A stretch of DNA of 64,000 bases from Desulfosporosinus sp. FKB (GTDB taxonomy: Bacteria > Bacillota > Desulfitobacteriia > Desulfitobacteriales > Desulfitobacteriaceae), in NCBI RefSeq assembly GCF_002196705.1, contig NZ_NADJ01000033.1:124001-188000 (forward strand). Reading direction: 5' to 3'. Below the pieces are notes generated by a model that was not told the origin of the DNA, ran no database searches, and saw only the letters and a list, made by a program, of their open reading frames with translations. Below, one piece after another: positions 46,901 to 54,287 of the stretch. A program made the translations under genes and the position numbers. Every line of letters starts with the position of its first letter. Positions within the stretch are counted from its first letter, which is position 1.

Positions 46901-47068
46901 ATGGCCTCATTTACTTATTCTGAAGATAATATGAGAAGCAGATATAACAATTTAGCCAAAGGATATACCAATTTTGGGTTCTTTCAGGGAGTGTCTGGGA
47001 TTGCTTACACAATGTTGAGGCTGTCACATAAGGATGCGATTCCATCTGTGTTGTCATTTGACATTTAG
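43985..47068 (+). CDS. lanM: class II lanthipeptide synthetase LanM (CCG type)
   Basis: 1027 aa. The N-terminal dehydratase domain phosphorylates and eliminates Ser/Thr (KLTFENQRSIIFKPRNIGVEK, then GSDFHLENIVASGETPVLIDLEM). A C-terminal LanC-like cyclase begins near residue 660, with zinc-site Cys900 (WCHGAAG) and Cys944-Cys945 (CCGTYG). The usual CHG is CCG, as in the substrate-tolerant ProcM group (known from the literature). Full length. RBS AAAGGAG. No LanT exporter, protease or immunity gene adjoins. Confidence 0.95.
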   Translation: MFSKNYLKELYEKSSFLNESIGEQHCPFIPLWMQFLNKVIESTEIYSLQTRRSEQLFEQTNPIPFQEILSLFVFVGTEELFKKNSQIMNIFSKNSILDMQKYLLKSLAKISSEIFYIEFCANNIQYIKRFLAETDEFENDSNSNIQYKNFIEKMLHGGRLKDFFMEYAVLAKHLSQTVCRWVDFMTELTSILKKDYNEISHIFFEGSVQGKVLSMESGLSDNHNNNKTVVKLTFENQRSIIFKPRNIGVEKAYYKLLDFLNKRNCVLRQRILKIIDGETYGWIEYVEHLPCKTLEQVRNYYRRSGALLCIVYVFCGSDFHLENIVASGETPVLIDLEMLINNNQDLSNINSWLQIDDVLKKNNSVLYTGLLPVPYKMQDGKISDLSGLGGETDVETTLKESIWKNINTDSMYVEIKHIKNLSYKNVVKLNGKPIAPVNYVDEIAKGFEETYRIFIELKDEFLQEKSILHLFSHQLMRYVFRETKNYSQLIKNSLKPPFMRNGKDWSKELDRFFSALHVGLEPIHEILGYEYQAINKLDVPFISYWTDSKDLILGQNVRINNYFCKTSFDKLKDNIMSLNEEDIQKQIGAIKSSYNILNEMKNPASNVPDVSHIVSCSKNNLEQSFFVHEAEKIAKEILENRIESYGSVNWSQLIVSNTHTYMIKMMGSGLYSGNAGIAIFFSALSKIVSKTDYHGLARKTLKPIRDYLCGRSVLSLPKRINLGMASGLGGVIYSTVLAGKFLEDDTFNKEAVNIIPKISNEIIEQDNILDIIGGSSGMILSLLSLYNETKNEATLLTAIRCGKHLLKNRSKSQNGLRAWKHNMVLAVDEQPLCGFSHGASGIAYALLKLFKVTGIKEFLDAAEEAILYEDGLISGEMEQWPDLRKAYTGDENKKLYNAWCHGAAGILITRMEALCFLNKENMMTDINRALQIIINMPSSVDHVCCGTYGKIDVLLTASQRLSRPDLQEKALEMASFTYSEDNMRSRYNNLAKGYTNFGFFQGVSGIAYTMLRLSHKDAIPSVLSFDI

Positions 47069-47106
47069 ACCTTACCAAGGATGAGTGCAGAACTAAACTC
47101 AATTAA

Positions 47107-47247
47107 GTGGTACAGGGCTGGACAAATTACTTCAAACCTGCGGATCAAAAGAACCTGCTCAAAGGTTTGGAGGAATGGATGCGAAGTCGCATACGGATGG
47201 TAACTTGGAAGCAATGTATTAGAAATGGCGTAGATATCTATTTTTAA
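47107..47247 (+). pseudogene. group II intron maturase C-terminal fragment
   Basis: The frame reads VQGWTNYFKPADQKNLLKGL followed by EEWMRSRIRMVTWKQ, the C-terminal maturase (X) region of group II intron reverse transcriptases, then stops at TAA 47247. RT domains and ribozyme are absent. A remnant of a retroelement directly after lanM. Confidence 0.75.
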
Positions 47248-47332
47248 ACAAAATAATTGACTATAAACTAGTACACGTTATATAGTGAAAATATCGTAAT
47301 ATATTCACTAATGTATAAAATTAAGATGATGA

Positions 47333-47368
47333 AGCTCCTGAGTATAATATTCTCCGGGGCTTTTTAGT
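47333..47368 (+). terminator. rho-independent terminator
   Basis: AGCTCC/GGGGCT stem (one G-U) followed by TTTTTAGTTTTTT. Probably ends the lanthipeptide transcript. Confidence 0.6.
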
Positions 47369-47517
47369 TTTTTCTGCGTAAAATTCTGTAATGATCTTTG
47401 ACATTAAATATCATTGAAGTAATTGCCCGTTTTTGATGAGGAGGGATGTTTATGCCCATTTACTATTTCTTGAAAAATCGAACTAAAAGCGCGTCACATG
47501 AATTAGGGGTTAAGCTC

Positions 47518-47673
47518 TTATAATGTTATTTTTTCGTGGCACTGAAGACAAGTGATTATAATCGAATGATCATAATCACTCATTATTTCAAATCCCTGAA
47601 TTTGACCTTCACCCTCTATGTCCTCCAAAATATTACCTTTATTTCCACATGTGCAGGTAATTGTTAATTCCAT
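47518..47673 (-). CDS. 51-aa zinc-ribbon-like protein
   Basis: From ATG 47673 behind AGAGGAG. Two Cys pairs, CTCGNKG near residue 7 and CLQCHEK near residue 43, suggest a zinc ribbon or rubredoxin-like knuckle; the middle is acidic. Family unknown. On the opposite strand to its neighbours in a region (47248-48029) otherwise empty except for a 23-codon frame at 47452. Confidence 0.6.
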   Translation of the reverse strand: MELTITCTCGNKGNILEDIEGEGQIQGFEIMSDYDHSIIITCLQCHEKITL

Positions 47674-48029
47674 CGATATCAACTCCTCTTTAGTGTAATA
47701 TACGCAAATAATTTGCCATATAGTATGATGCCGTCAACGAGCGGTCTTTTTTATGCCCAAATTTAAGCCCGAAAAGCCTTAGAAGATGGCGGCCATTCCC
47801 AAACCTCTCTCGTATGGAATCGACTTTCCGATCTACTGCGTGCTGTTTACCATAATCTTTAGACCTTTATTTTTTACAATGACTCAAAAAGGTCCCCTTG
47901 CTTCAGTTTTGCTTTTGAACAATTCTTTGTGCCTATTGGAAAACCATTGTATGAAGAGAATACTTTTAGTATAATATATTTTTAAATTCGAATAATATTA
48001 TAATCTTACTAAATTAAGGAGGATTTCTT

Positions 48030-48443
48030 ATGATTGAAGAATTAACAAATGAACTTTTATTTTTCTTTAACGGGTTTTCGTCTTGGGAAAATTCAATAGT
48101 ACGAGCAAGTGATTTAACAATTTCAGAGGCCCATGCCCTAGAAGTGTTGGGAGAACACGAAAAAATAAATATGAAAGCTCTAGCGCAAAAACTGGGAGTT
48201 ACGACGGGAACGACCACTGTTAGTGTAGACAGGCTGGAAAAGAAAAATTTAGCGAAACGTGAATCAACACAGGAAGACAGAAGAGTTAATCTGATTACTT
48301 TAACAGAAAACGGCAAAATGGCTTTTGAGGAACATCATAATTATCATATGCAATTAACTGAACAGATGGTTTCCGTTTTGAGCGAAGATGAAATAAGGAA
48401 ATTCCTCGATACTCTTAAAAAGATAAATTTGGAGACTTTTTAA
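48030..48443 (+). CDS. MarR-family regulator
   Basis: 137 aa with a complete MarR winged helix (ALAQKLGVTTGTTTVSVDRL and wing TQEDRRVNLITLTENGK). AAGGAGG precedes ATG 48030. It probably represses a downstream or unlinked transporter; only a tiny membrane peptide follows. Confidence 0.92.
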   Translation: MIEELTNELLFFFNGFSSWENSIVRASDLTISEAHALEVLGEHEKINMKALAQKLGVTTGTTTVSVDRLEKKNLAKRESTQEDRRVNLITLTENGKMAFEEHHNYHMQLTEQMVSVLSEDEIRKFLDTLKKINLETF

Positions 48444-48495
48444 TCTGGTTCGGTAAAGTCTATCCTTATAAGAAGGAGAGAGGAAATGAGTGTGT

Positions 48496-48597
48496 GTGAT
48501 TGAAGTTGTGCCTGATAACACATGGAGCAAAATTTGGCTGCGGCACGGAGGATTGATAATCACTGTCCTTTGCCTAATATTAATTAGTCTATCTTGA
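48496..48597 (+). CDS. 33-aa single-TM peptide
   Basis: GTG 48496, about 10 bases after AGAGGAAA. Encodes VIEVVPDNTWSKIW followed by one hydrophobic helix (about 19-33) and stops. It lies 52 bp after the MarR gene. It may be a real micropeptide or the truncated start of a transporter. Confidence 0.4.
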   Translation: MIEVVPDNTWSKIWLRHGGLIITVLCLILISLS

Positions 48598-48705
48598 GGA
48601 AGCAGAAGGTTAGTTTTGTGAAAACATTAATTTCACCGAGGGGAAGTGAGAAGGATGAAGAAAAGGATCACTGGGCTAGAATCTAAGGTTAATGACCACA
48701 AAAAA

Positions 48706-48736
48706 GCCGAACTGAAAGAGTAAGTTTCAGTTCGGC
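48706..48736 (-). terminator. terminator of the leftward 69-aa gene
   Basis: 12-bp perfect stem GCCGAACTGAAA/TTTCAGTTCGGC, followed on the minus strand by TTTTTT. Confidence 0.8.
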
Positions 48737-48772
48737 GTGGGTAATTAGTGTTGATTAAGGATTTTGCTTAAA

Positions 48773-48982
48773 CTACTCAGGGCTATTTAACCAATTGTGA
48801 TATTTCTCGAGAAGTTCAAAAGCGCAAATAGTGCTCATGACTGTTATTATGCCAGCCAAGTCATTTGAATTCTCTTGAGTCAAAGGAAATGGGATCTGAA
48901 TTCCAAGTTGGTCAATGGCATCTACAGCATTTGCATAATGTTCTTCTCTGACTTGCCCTACGAATTCTTTAAAATCTTTCAA
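48773..48982 (-). CDS. small helical protein, unknown
   Basis: 69 aa from TTG 48982, 8 bases after AGGAG on the minus strand. The frame continues upstream to 49099 but without RBS. Mostly helical, starting with KDFKEFVGQVREEHYANAVD and ending with a hydrophobic/acidic helix. Family unknown. It has its own terminator. Confidence 0.6.
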   Translation of the reverse strand: MKDFKEFVGQVREEHYANAVDAIDQLGIQIPFPLTQENSNDLAGIITVMSTICAFELLEKYHNWLNSPE

Positions 48983-49257
48983 GTAAACAACTCCTGCCTT
49001 TTTCTGTTCTGTTGATATAGTCAATCTCATTCGACACAAATGATTAAAACCCTGTAAATTAATCACGAAAGTAAGGCAAAAAACACATGAGCGTGACAAC
49101 GAAAGATTAAATTAACAATAAAGACCAAGCGAGTGAAATAATCAAAACCTGTTGTTTTTACCTGTTCATAGAACAGTCGCCCTATGATCCGTTTTAGAGC
49201 AAGAAAATAATAACAACATGGTTTCTAAGCATATTCCTATAGATTCCCCAGGGGCGA

Positions 49258-49386
49258 GTAGTTGGTAGTATATGGATTGGGGCTAAAATATTTGGTTTTT
49301 TACTGGAAGATACTGTCTTAGAGTATGTTTTCGTTAAAATGTTGGCGGGCCCCATTATAGAGTTCCACCTTGTGTATGGCAACTGA
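49258..49386 (+). pseudogene. membrane-protein 3' remnant
   Basis: A 42-codon frame reads VVGSIWIGAKIFGFLLEDTV... and ends at TGA 49386, overlapping the 3' end of the DsrJ-like gene on the other strand. Upstream coding appears to continue in another frame (ATG 49219). Family unknown. Confidence 0.3.
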
Positions 49387-49744
49387 AACAGTTCACCTGA
49401 ACGCCTACATAATTATGGCAGGTAATACAGAACTGGTCAGAGTTAGCTCCTACAGTGTTACTCCAGGTATTAATATTAATCGGGAATTTCTCACCTTGAC
49501 TATTGACGTGGATTGTCTGACCATCTCGAACATATTCCTGTCGCCATTGATCCAGAAGTTTCATATGATTAGCTATCATCCATGAAGCTGGCTCTATATC
49601 ATGCTGTGTACTTTTTATTAATTTAATGTTCTCAGCTAAATTCTTAGGTTCAGCATTGGCTTTTCCCATATTATAAAAGAATGGGATACATAGGAAAGCC
49701 ACAAATACAACGAGGGAAGCAATTATTCTACCGCCTTTATACAT
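49355..49744 (-). CDS. orphan DsrJ-like c-type cytochrome, heme site lost
   Basis: 129 aa with an N-terminal membrane/signal helix, the DsrJ-like block EPASWMIANHMKLLDQWRQE (about 51-70), and two heme motifs, CITCH (106-110) and CFSCH (119-123). DsrJ of the DsrMKJOP complex normally has three CxxCH motifs; the segment where the first is expected reads NTWSNTVGA. RBS AAAGGAGGGAAA before ATG 49744. No other dsr gene is nearby, so it is a divergent paralogue or decaying copy. Confidence 0.72.
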   Translation of the reverse strand: MYKGGRIIASLVVFVAFLCIPFFYNMGKANAEPKNLAENIKLIKSTQHDIEPASWMIANHMKLLDQWRQEYVRDGQTIHVNSQGEKFPININTWSNTVGANSDQFCITCHNYVGVQVNCFSCHTQGGTL

Positions 49745-49940
49745 TATTCATTTCCCTCCTTTCCAGGGAGATCATTTAAATGAAGATCAGTGTTTCTTTC
49801 TTTATCGCCCTTCATGACAGTGCGTTACCCACCAGTTCATGAGTTCCAGAAACTGATACACCTGGGCACAGCATTTTACCTGCTAAAGCAGGAGTTGCAT
49901 AAACGCTACATTTCGATGTTTTTATTATTGCTCAGGCCTA

Positions 49941-49992
49941 TGAATTAGCCGTGAATAAGTTGTGAATAAGCTATGAATAAGTCATGAAAATA
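49941..49992. repeat. 11-bp tandem iterations TGAATAAG
   Basis: Units starting at 49941, 49952, 49963, 49974 and 49985, all 11 bp apart: TGAATTAG, three TGAATAAG, then TGAAAATA. About 420 bp inside the right island end. Could be arm-type recombinase sites or iterons (inference). Confidence 0.6.
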
Positions 49993-50053
49993 ATATTCTA
50001 TGTTTTAGCAGGTTACCTCGTTAGACATAATACGTAAACTTATTCCAATAAGG

Positions 50054-50179
50054 CGGATCATCGTCTGGGACGATCCTCAAATAAATCAAAGGGATGTGAT
50101 GTCGACCGTTTCTGGATTGGATTATCAAGAAATTGGCAGCAAAGGAATTCAAGTAACCTGCACGGTCAGAAAGTATTAA
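50054..50179 (+). pseudogene. C-terminal gene remnant, unidentified
   Basis: A 41-codon coding-like stretch (DDPQINQRDVMSTVSGLDYQ ... VTCTVRKY) ends at TAA 50179, with no start or RBS. The surrounding 49745-50409 holds no intact gene. Confidence 0.3.
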
Positions 50180-50409
50180 TTGGTAAAGCTCTGCATTACT
50201 CGAACCGGAACGCGTAGTGAATCAAACGGTTAAGGCAGAGAGAAAACACACTATAATTAAGTGGAGACTTAGCTATGTAAGCAGAGAGATGTGTTCATAA
50301 TGTTTTAACTGGAGACGTAACGAAACGATGGTTTTGTTGCGTCTTTTTATTCATTAGAAATTCAGAACTTTTCCATGAGATCATCGTATCTCAAGTTTAC
50401 ACTAAATAC

Positions 50410-50427
50410 ATCGTGTCGCTCCGACCA
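50410..50427. repeat. right island attachment repeat
   Basis: ATCGTGTCGCTCCGACCA, an exact copy of the tRNA-Pro 3' end (23716-23733) without any tRNA around it. Confidence 0.92.
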
Positions 50428-50753
50428 TAAATGAAATTGGGTAAATCATTTTATTTAAACACCCTAATATCCGGTGATTTCTGTATCTGCCAGAAAAAAG
50501 TGGATAATGCTATGTAGAGATAATGTTACTTCTGTCGAGCCATATCTCTTTTAGTTATTGATACTAAGCAAGCATAACAACAGCAGTATACTGAAAATAT
50601 CAGAAGCAAATATAATAAGCCTGTAATTTTTACGCAAAATATATTTGTACTTCAATTTCCTAACTTTTTCTCAACCATTGACTTGATATACTCTAAATAC
50701 AGGTTGCAACCCTGATACAAAATTAAAGTTACAATTGAAAGGGGCAAACAAGA
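50428..50753. other. no gene seen
   Basis: AT-rich intergenic DNA between the island end and the secreted-protein gene; only promoter-like A/T runs. Confidence 0.5.
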
Positions 50754-51143
50754 ATGTTTTTAACAAAACACAAAAAGCTTATCGTGAGTCTTGCCGCTGT
50801 AGCAGTAATGACTTTGGGAGGAGCAGCAACTGCAATGGCGGCAACAACGGGGAATTCACTCACTCCTGCCGGGTCTTTCGATTCATCGAATATAAAAATT
50901 ATTCCAGGTACCTATACTGTAGTTAAAGGTGTAACCCCAGATATCGTTGGTGGCCATACAGCCACAACTCTGCCGAATCTGAAACTGAAACTGACTAATC
51001 CCTCTGGCGTGCCGGTTTCGCCTATCTCCGTCGGTGTCGATGCTTCGGACTTCCTAGGGAAAAACTTTACCGTTAAAACCCTCGGTCCTCAGGATTTTCA
51101 TTCTCTTACACCCGGACAAAACCATACTACAGCGGCTAAATAA
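50754..51143 (+). CDS. small secreted protein
   Basis: 129 aa with a clear signal peptide (KHKKLIVSLAAVAVMTLGG, cut after AMAA) and a beta-rich mature part with TVVKGVTPDIVGG. GAAAGGGG precedes ATG 50754. Family unknown. It lies 65 bp before a two-component system, so it may be the sensed or controlled envelope protein. Confidence 0.8.
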   Translation: MFLTKHKKLIVSLAAVAVMTLGGAATAMAATTGNSLTPAGSFDSSNIKIIPGTYTVVKGVTPDIVGGHTATTLPNLKLKLTNPSGVPVSPISVGVDASDFLGKNFTVKTLGPQDFHSLTPGQNHTTAAK

Positions 51144-51154
51144 TTTGGAATTAG

Positions 51155-51185
51155 TAAGGTGAACAACATTTTGCTGTTCACCTTA
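51155..51185 (+). terminator. hairpin between secreted-protein and regulator genes
   Basis: 11-bp stem TAAGGTGAACA/TGTTCACCTTA, 12 bp after the stop; weak U-tract, so possibly an attenuator. Confidence 0.6.
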
Positions 51186-51208
51186 CCTGCTTTTACATTG
51201 GAGGCTTT

Positions 51209-51889
51209 ATGAAAATATTATTTGTTGAAGATGAAGAAGAATTATCCGAGATTGTTGCTCGTGGCCTTAAAAAATGCGGTTATGCTGTGGATAAAGCATA
51301 TGATGGAGAAGAAGCATTGGATTACTATAAGATAAACGAGTACGACGTTATATTACTAGATTTAAATATACCCAAAATTGACGGTTTAGAAGTTCTGAGA
51401 TGTATTAGACAGAAAGACAAAAAAGCTAAGATACTGATTTTATCTGCCCGCAATGCAGTTGACGATCGAGTACAAGGGCTGGACATGGGAGCAAACGATT
51501 ATCTGACTAAGCCTTTTGATTTTTTGGAATTAGAGGCAAGAATACGCACCTTGACACGTATAGCGTATATCCAGCAGGAAAACGAGCTTTCATGTGGCGA
51601 CCTGAAATTAAATATGGCGACAAAGGTTGTTTCATTTCGTTCGGTTAACTTATCCTTAACCAAAAAGGAATATGCAATCTTAGAATATATGATGCTCCAA
51701 AAAGGACGGGTCGTTAGTAAGGAGCAGCTACTGAATCATGTCTGGGACAGCGACAACGATTTATTCCCCGCAACCCTAAAGTATCATATCTATTCGTTGA
51801 AAAAAAAGCTCTCCGAAACAGGCTGCAGTCAGGAGCTTATTCAGAATACACGGGGGATGGGGTATAAAATTGGCGAGGTGAGCGAATGA
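51209..51889 (+). CDS. OmpR-family response regulator
   Basis: 226 aa. Receiver domain with the acidic pair in FVEDEEEL, phospho-acceptor Asp in DVILLDLNIPKIDG (about 51) and Lys in YLTKPFD, then a winged-helix output domain (LTKKEYAILEYM, RGMGYKIGE). Overlaps the histidine kinase start by four bases. TTGGAGG precedes ATG 51209. Confidence 0.96.
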   Translation: MKILFVEDEEELSEIVARGLKKCGYAVDKAYDGEEALDYYKINEYDVILLDLNIPKIDGLEVLRCIRQKDKKAKILILSARNAVDDRVQGLDMGANDYLTKPFDFLELEARIRTLTRIAYIQQENELSCGDLKLNMATKVVSFRSVNLSLTKKEYAILEYMMLQKGRVVSKEQLLNHVWDSDNDLFPATLKYHIYSLKKKLSETGCSQELIQNTRGMGYKIGEVSE

Positions 51890-53043
51890 GATTAGTGAAT
51901 AGGATATCCTTGAGAATGCGCATTACATTGCTTTCCGGTACTATTTTACTGCTTTCTTCCGCTATTCTGACCCTGGGTGCCTCTTATAACGCCCATACAC
52001 AGTTTAATAACATCAACATCACAATGGGCGGCACACTCACAGCCGTGCCAAGTAAAGTACTCTCAAAGGCAGAAGTATATCCTAGCCTTTCGGCAACCGC
52101 GGAGTCCATGATTACTAAACCGGCACTGACTGCAGCCAGGCAACAATTTGATACAACGAATATTTTAATCCTCGCCGTTGTTTCAGTACTAGGTATGGTC
52201 ATGGTTTATATTATCGCAGGCCGGTCCCTTCATCCGATCCACGAATTAAGCAGGACAATTTCCGCAATCAGTGAAGACAATTTGAGACAGCGCATCCCTG
52301 AGGATCAAAGAAATGATGAAGTTGGAATGTTGAGTGGCTCCTTTAACATTATGCTGGATCGACTTGAAAAGTCATTTTTAAGGCAAAAACGTTTTTCTGC
52401 TAATGTTGCCCATGAATTAAAGACTCCGCTTGCTACAATCAATGCGGGAATTCAGGTGCTTCATCTTGATAAAAACCCATCCGTTTCCGAATACGAGGAA
52501 ACACTTGCAACCACAGAGAGGAATGTAAAACGTCTCATGGCTGTAGTAGATGATCTAATGGCCCTTTATGATGAAAATGAAAAGTTGGAGACCGTTCCCA
52601 TTAACCTGCAGGGTATGTTTGAATCAATTTTAAGTGAACTTCGTCCTCTGTTTGATGATAAGCAAATTAAAACGGAACTTCAATGTGGTCTTAAAACGGT
52701 TTTTTATGGGAATCATATTTTACTTTATCGAGCCTGTTTCAATCTGGTGGAAAATGCGGCGAAATACAATAAAGGCTGCGGAAAAATACTGATTGAAACG
52801 AAGGCAGATAATAAAGTTGGGCAAATTATCATAACCGATACAGGCAATGGAATTCCAGCAGACGAGCTAGAACAGATTTTTGAACCGTTTTATCGTGTGA
52901 ACAAATCACGCTCGCGAAAAGAGGGCGGGGCTGGACTTGGATTGTCCATAGTTAAAACAATTATTGAGAAGCATGGATGGGAAATCTCTGTTCACAGTAC
53001 ATTGGGACATGGTTCAGTATTTACAATATCATTATGTTTGTAA
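51886..53043 (+). CDS. sensor histidine kinase
   Basis: 385 aa. Two TM helices (about 11-30 and 94-112) flank a roughly 60-residue extracellular loop, then a HAMP domain, H-box NVAHELKTPLATI, N-box CFNLVENAAKYNKG, and G-boxes ITDTGNGIPADE and GGAGLGLSIVK. Pairs with the preceding regulator. Its 3' half is duplicated at 61404-61941. Confidence 0.96.
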   Translation: MRLVNRISLRMRITLLSGTILLLSSAILTLGASYNAHTQFNNINITMGGTLTAVPSKVLSKAEVYPSLSATAESMITKPALTAARQQFDTTNILILAVVSVLGMVMVYIIAGRSLHPIHELSRTISAISEDNLRQRIPEDQRNDEVGMLSGSFNIMLDRLEKSFLRQKRFSANVAHELKTPLATINAGIQVLHLDKNPSVSEYEETLATTERNVKRLMAVVDDLMALYDENEKLETVPINLQGMFESILSELRPLFDDKQIKTELQCGLKTVFYGNHILLYRACFNLVENAAKYNKGCGKILIETKADNKVGQIIITDTGNGIPADELEQIFEPFYRVNKSRSRKEGGAGLGLSIVKTIIEKHGWEISVHSTLGHGSVFTISLCL

Positions 53044-53107
53044 TCTAAAATGAGACTATGGCCTTTTATTATATTGGCATTAATTTCTGTCTCAGTGACC
53101 GCTAGTA
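52506..53107 (+). repeat. 602-bp direct duplication, left copy
   Basis: Covers the 3' 538 bp of the kinase plus 64 bp beyond. Matches 61404-62005 with no gaps and about 10 mismatches by eye. Confidence 0.95.
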
Positions 53108-53127
53108 CTAGTTTTTTCTTCGCTTAA
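53050..53127 (+). pseudogene. truncated start of the kinase-downstream gene
   Basis: ATG 53050 begins MRLWPFIILALISVSVTAS, a signal or membrane segment, identical (one change) to the start of the gene at 61948. After the duplication ends at 53107 the frame runs into unrelated DNA and stops. Confidence 0.65.
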
Positions 53128-53580
53128 TGAAACGATTGATTGGGCGGCAACGACTCCAAATATCGTATTTTGTATAAGTGTTGAGTAATAGCTTATAGAA
53201 GTATGATGTTTTATGCTATATAATTTTGCTTTAGCAAATATGTTATATAAAAGGCCCCAAGTTGCTAGTCCATAGCCCCACCCTTTTATTTTAGGGTATT
53301 TTTTAGTTGTTTTTAATGTATAGGCTAAAGGTATGCCTAATATCCCACCTGTTATTAGATGTTCGATTTGGCCTAGGAGAAAGTTTTGGGGCTTTTTTGT
53401 TTTACGGGCAGGAATAAAAATTGAACCAGCGAAATGACCCCATAGTGCTTCAGATGCATGGATTTTATACAAAAATAGGTTAGCAATGTCCATAGATAAG
53501 GTACCTATTAAACCACTTATTGCCCCTAACATTATAGTATCCTCACGACAAGCCATTTTGATTATTTTCCACATTTTCAT
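53092..53580 (-). CDS. unknown membrane protein
   Basis: 162 aa from ATG 53580, 7 bases after AAAGGAG. Three or four hydrophobic segments (e.g. LGAISGLIGTLSMDIANLFL). The last few residues (TSTSGH) are encoded by the end of the 602-bp duplication, so the native 3' end was replaced at the junction. Family unknown. Confidence 0.7.
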   Translation of the reverse strand: MKMWKIIKMACREDTIMLGAISGLIGTLSMDIANLFLYKIHASEALWGHFAGSIFIPARKTKKPQNFLLGQIEHLITGGILGIPLAYTLKTTKKYPKIKGWGYGLATWGLLYNIFAKAKLYSIKHHTSISYYSTLIQNTIFGVVAAQSIVSLSEEKTSTSGH

Positions 53581-53840
53581 ACAGGTTCTCCTTTCAAGCA
53601 TAACTTAATGATTTCTTCTTGCCTTTATAGTCTGTTAGAAATAATGAAAATAAACTAAGAAAATAAAGTATTTAATTTAATATTTGCCATAAGCCTTCTA
53701 ACCTTGTTTTGGCATGTGCATAATGTACTGCCAGCTGTGCTTTTGGGGCTGCCCCCGCTGAATCTAGTATTGCCAAAGACGGTTGTCTGGTCTGTGGTTA
53801 ACTAAATTTGAAGTTACTAATGTAAAAATGAAGAAATCAC

Positions 53841-53871
53841 TTGACTTGGTGTTAACTCCAGGTGATATGGT
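53841..53871 (+). promoter_or_regulatory. MerR-type promoter
   Basis: TTGACT -35 followed by an imperfect dyad CTTGGTGTTAACTCCAGG and a TATGGT -10, giving the long 19-bp spacer typical of MerR-activated promoters; it precedes the merR-type gene by 26 bp. Confidence 0.6.
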
Positions 53872-53896
53872 TGTAAAGACGAGGAGGTAATCTCAT

Positions 53897-54283
53897 ATGA
53901 CGATTGCAGAAGTAAGTGAAAAATACGATCTTACTCAGGATACACTTCGCTACTATGAACGCATCGGTCTGATTCCTCATGTTAACCGCAATAAAAGCGG
54001 TATCAGGGATTATACGGAAGAGGATTGCAAGTGGGTCGAATTTATCAAATGTATGAGAAATGCTGGTCTTCCAATAGAAGCATTAATTGAGTATGTTGCG
54101 CTGTTTCAACAGGGAGATGAAACAATTGGGACTAGAAAGGAACTATTAATTGAACAGCGGAAGCAATTAATTAAAAGAATGGAAGATATGCAGAAAACAC
54201 TGGAACGATTGAATTACAAAATTGAGAGCTATGAACAGTTAGTGGTTAAAAAGGAAAAAGAGCTAAAAAGAGTGGAGGAGTAG
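53897..54283 (+). CDS. MerR-family regulator
   Basis: 128 aa with the MerR HTH (TIAEVSEKYDLTQDTLRYYERIGLI) and a C-terminal coiled coil. No C-terminal metal-binding Cys, so probably senses a small molecule or redox state. GAGGAGGT RBS. It is followed 4 bp later by a flavoprotein gene that it likely regulates. Confidence 0.94.
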   Translation: MTIAEVSEKYDLTQDTLRYYERIGLIPHVNRNKSGIRDYTEEDCKWVEFIKCMRNAGLPIEALIEYVALFQQGDETIGTRKELLIEQRKQLIKRMEDMQKTLERLNYKIESYEQLVVKKEKELKRVEE

Positions 54284-54287
54284 ATTT

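Larger units (their letters stand above)
23734..50427. mobile_element. tRNA-Pro genomic island, 26.7 kb
   Basis: Bounded by an exact 18-bp direct repeat of the tRNA-Pro 3' end. A decayed tyrosine recombinase lies at the tRNA end, the usual place for an integrase. The interior is rich in accessory genes, gene remnants and abrupt changes in base composition. It carries no conjugation or phage structural set apart from one tail-collar-like protein. With a broken integrase it is probably fixed. Confidence 0.85.

Noticed and set aside
53092-53127. Start of the kinase-downstream gene at 53050 as a real 25-aa peptide
   Set aside because: It runs into foreign DNA at the duplication edge; the fuller version is at 61948.
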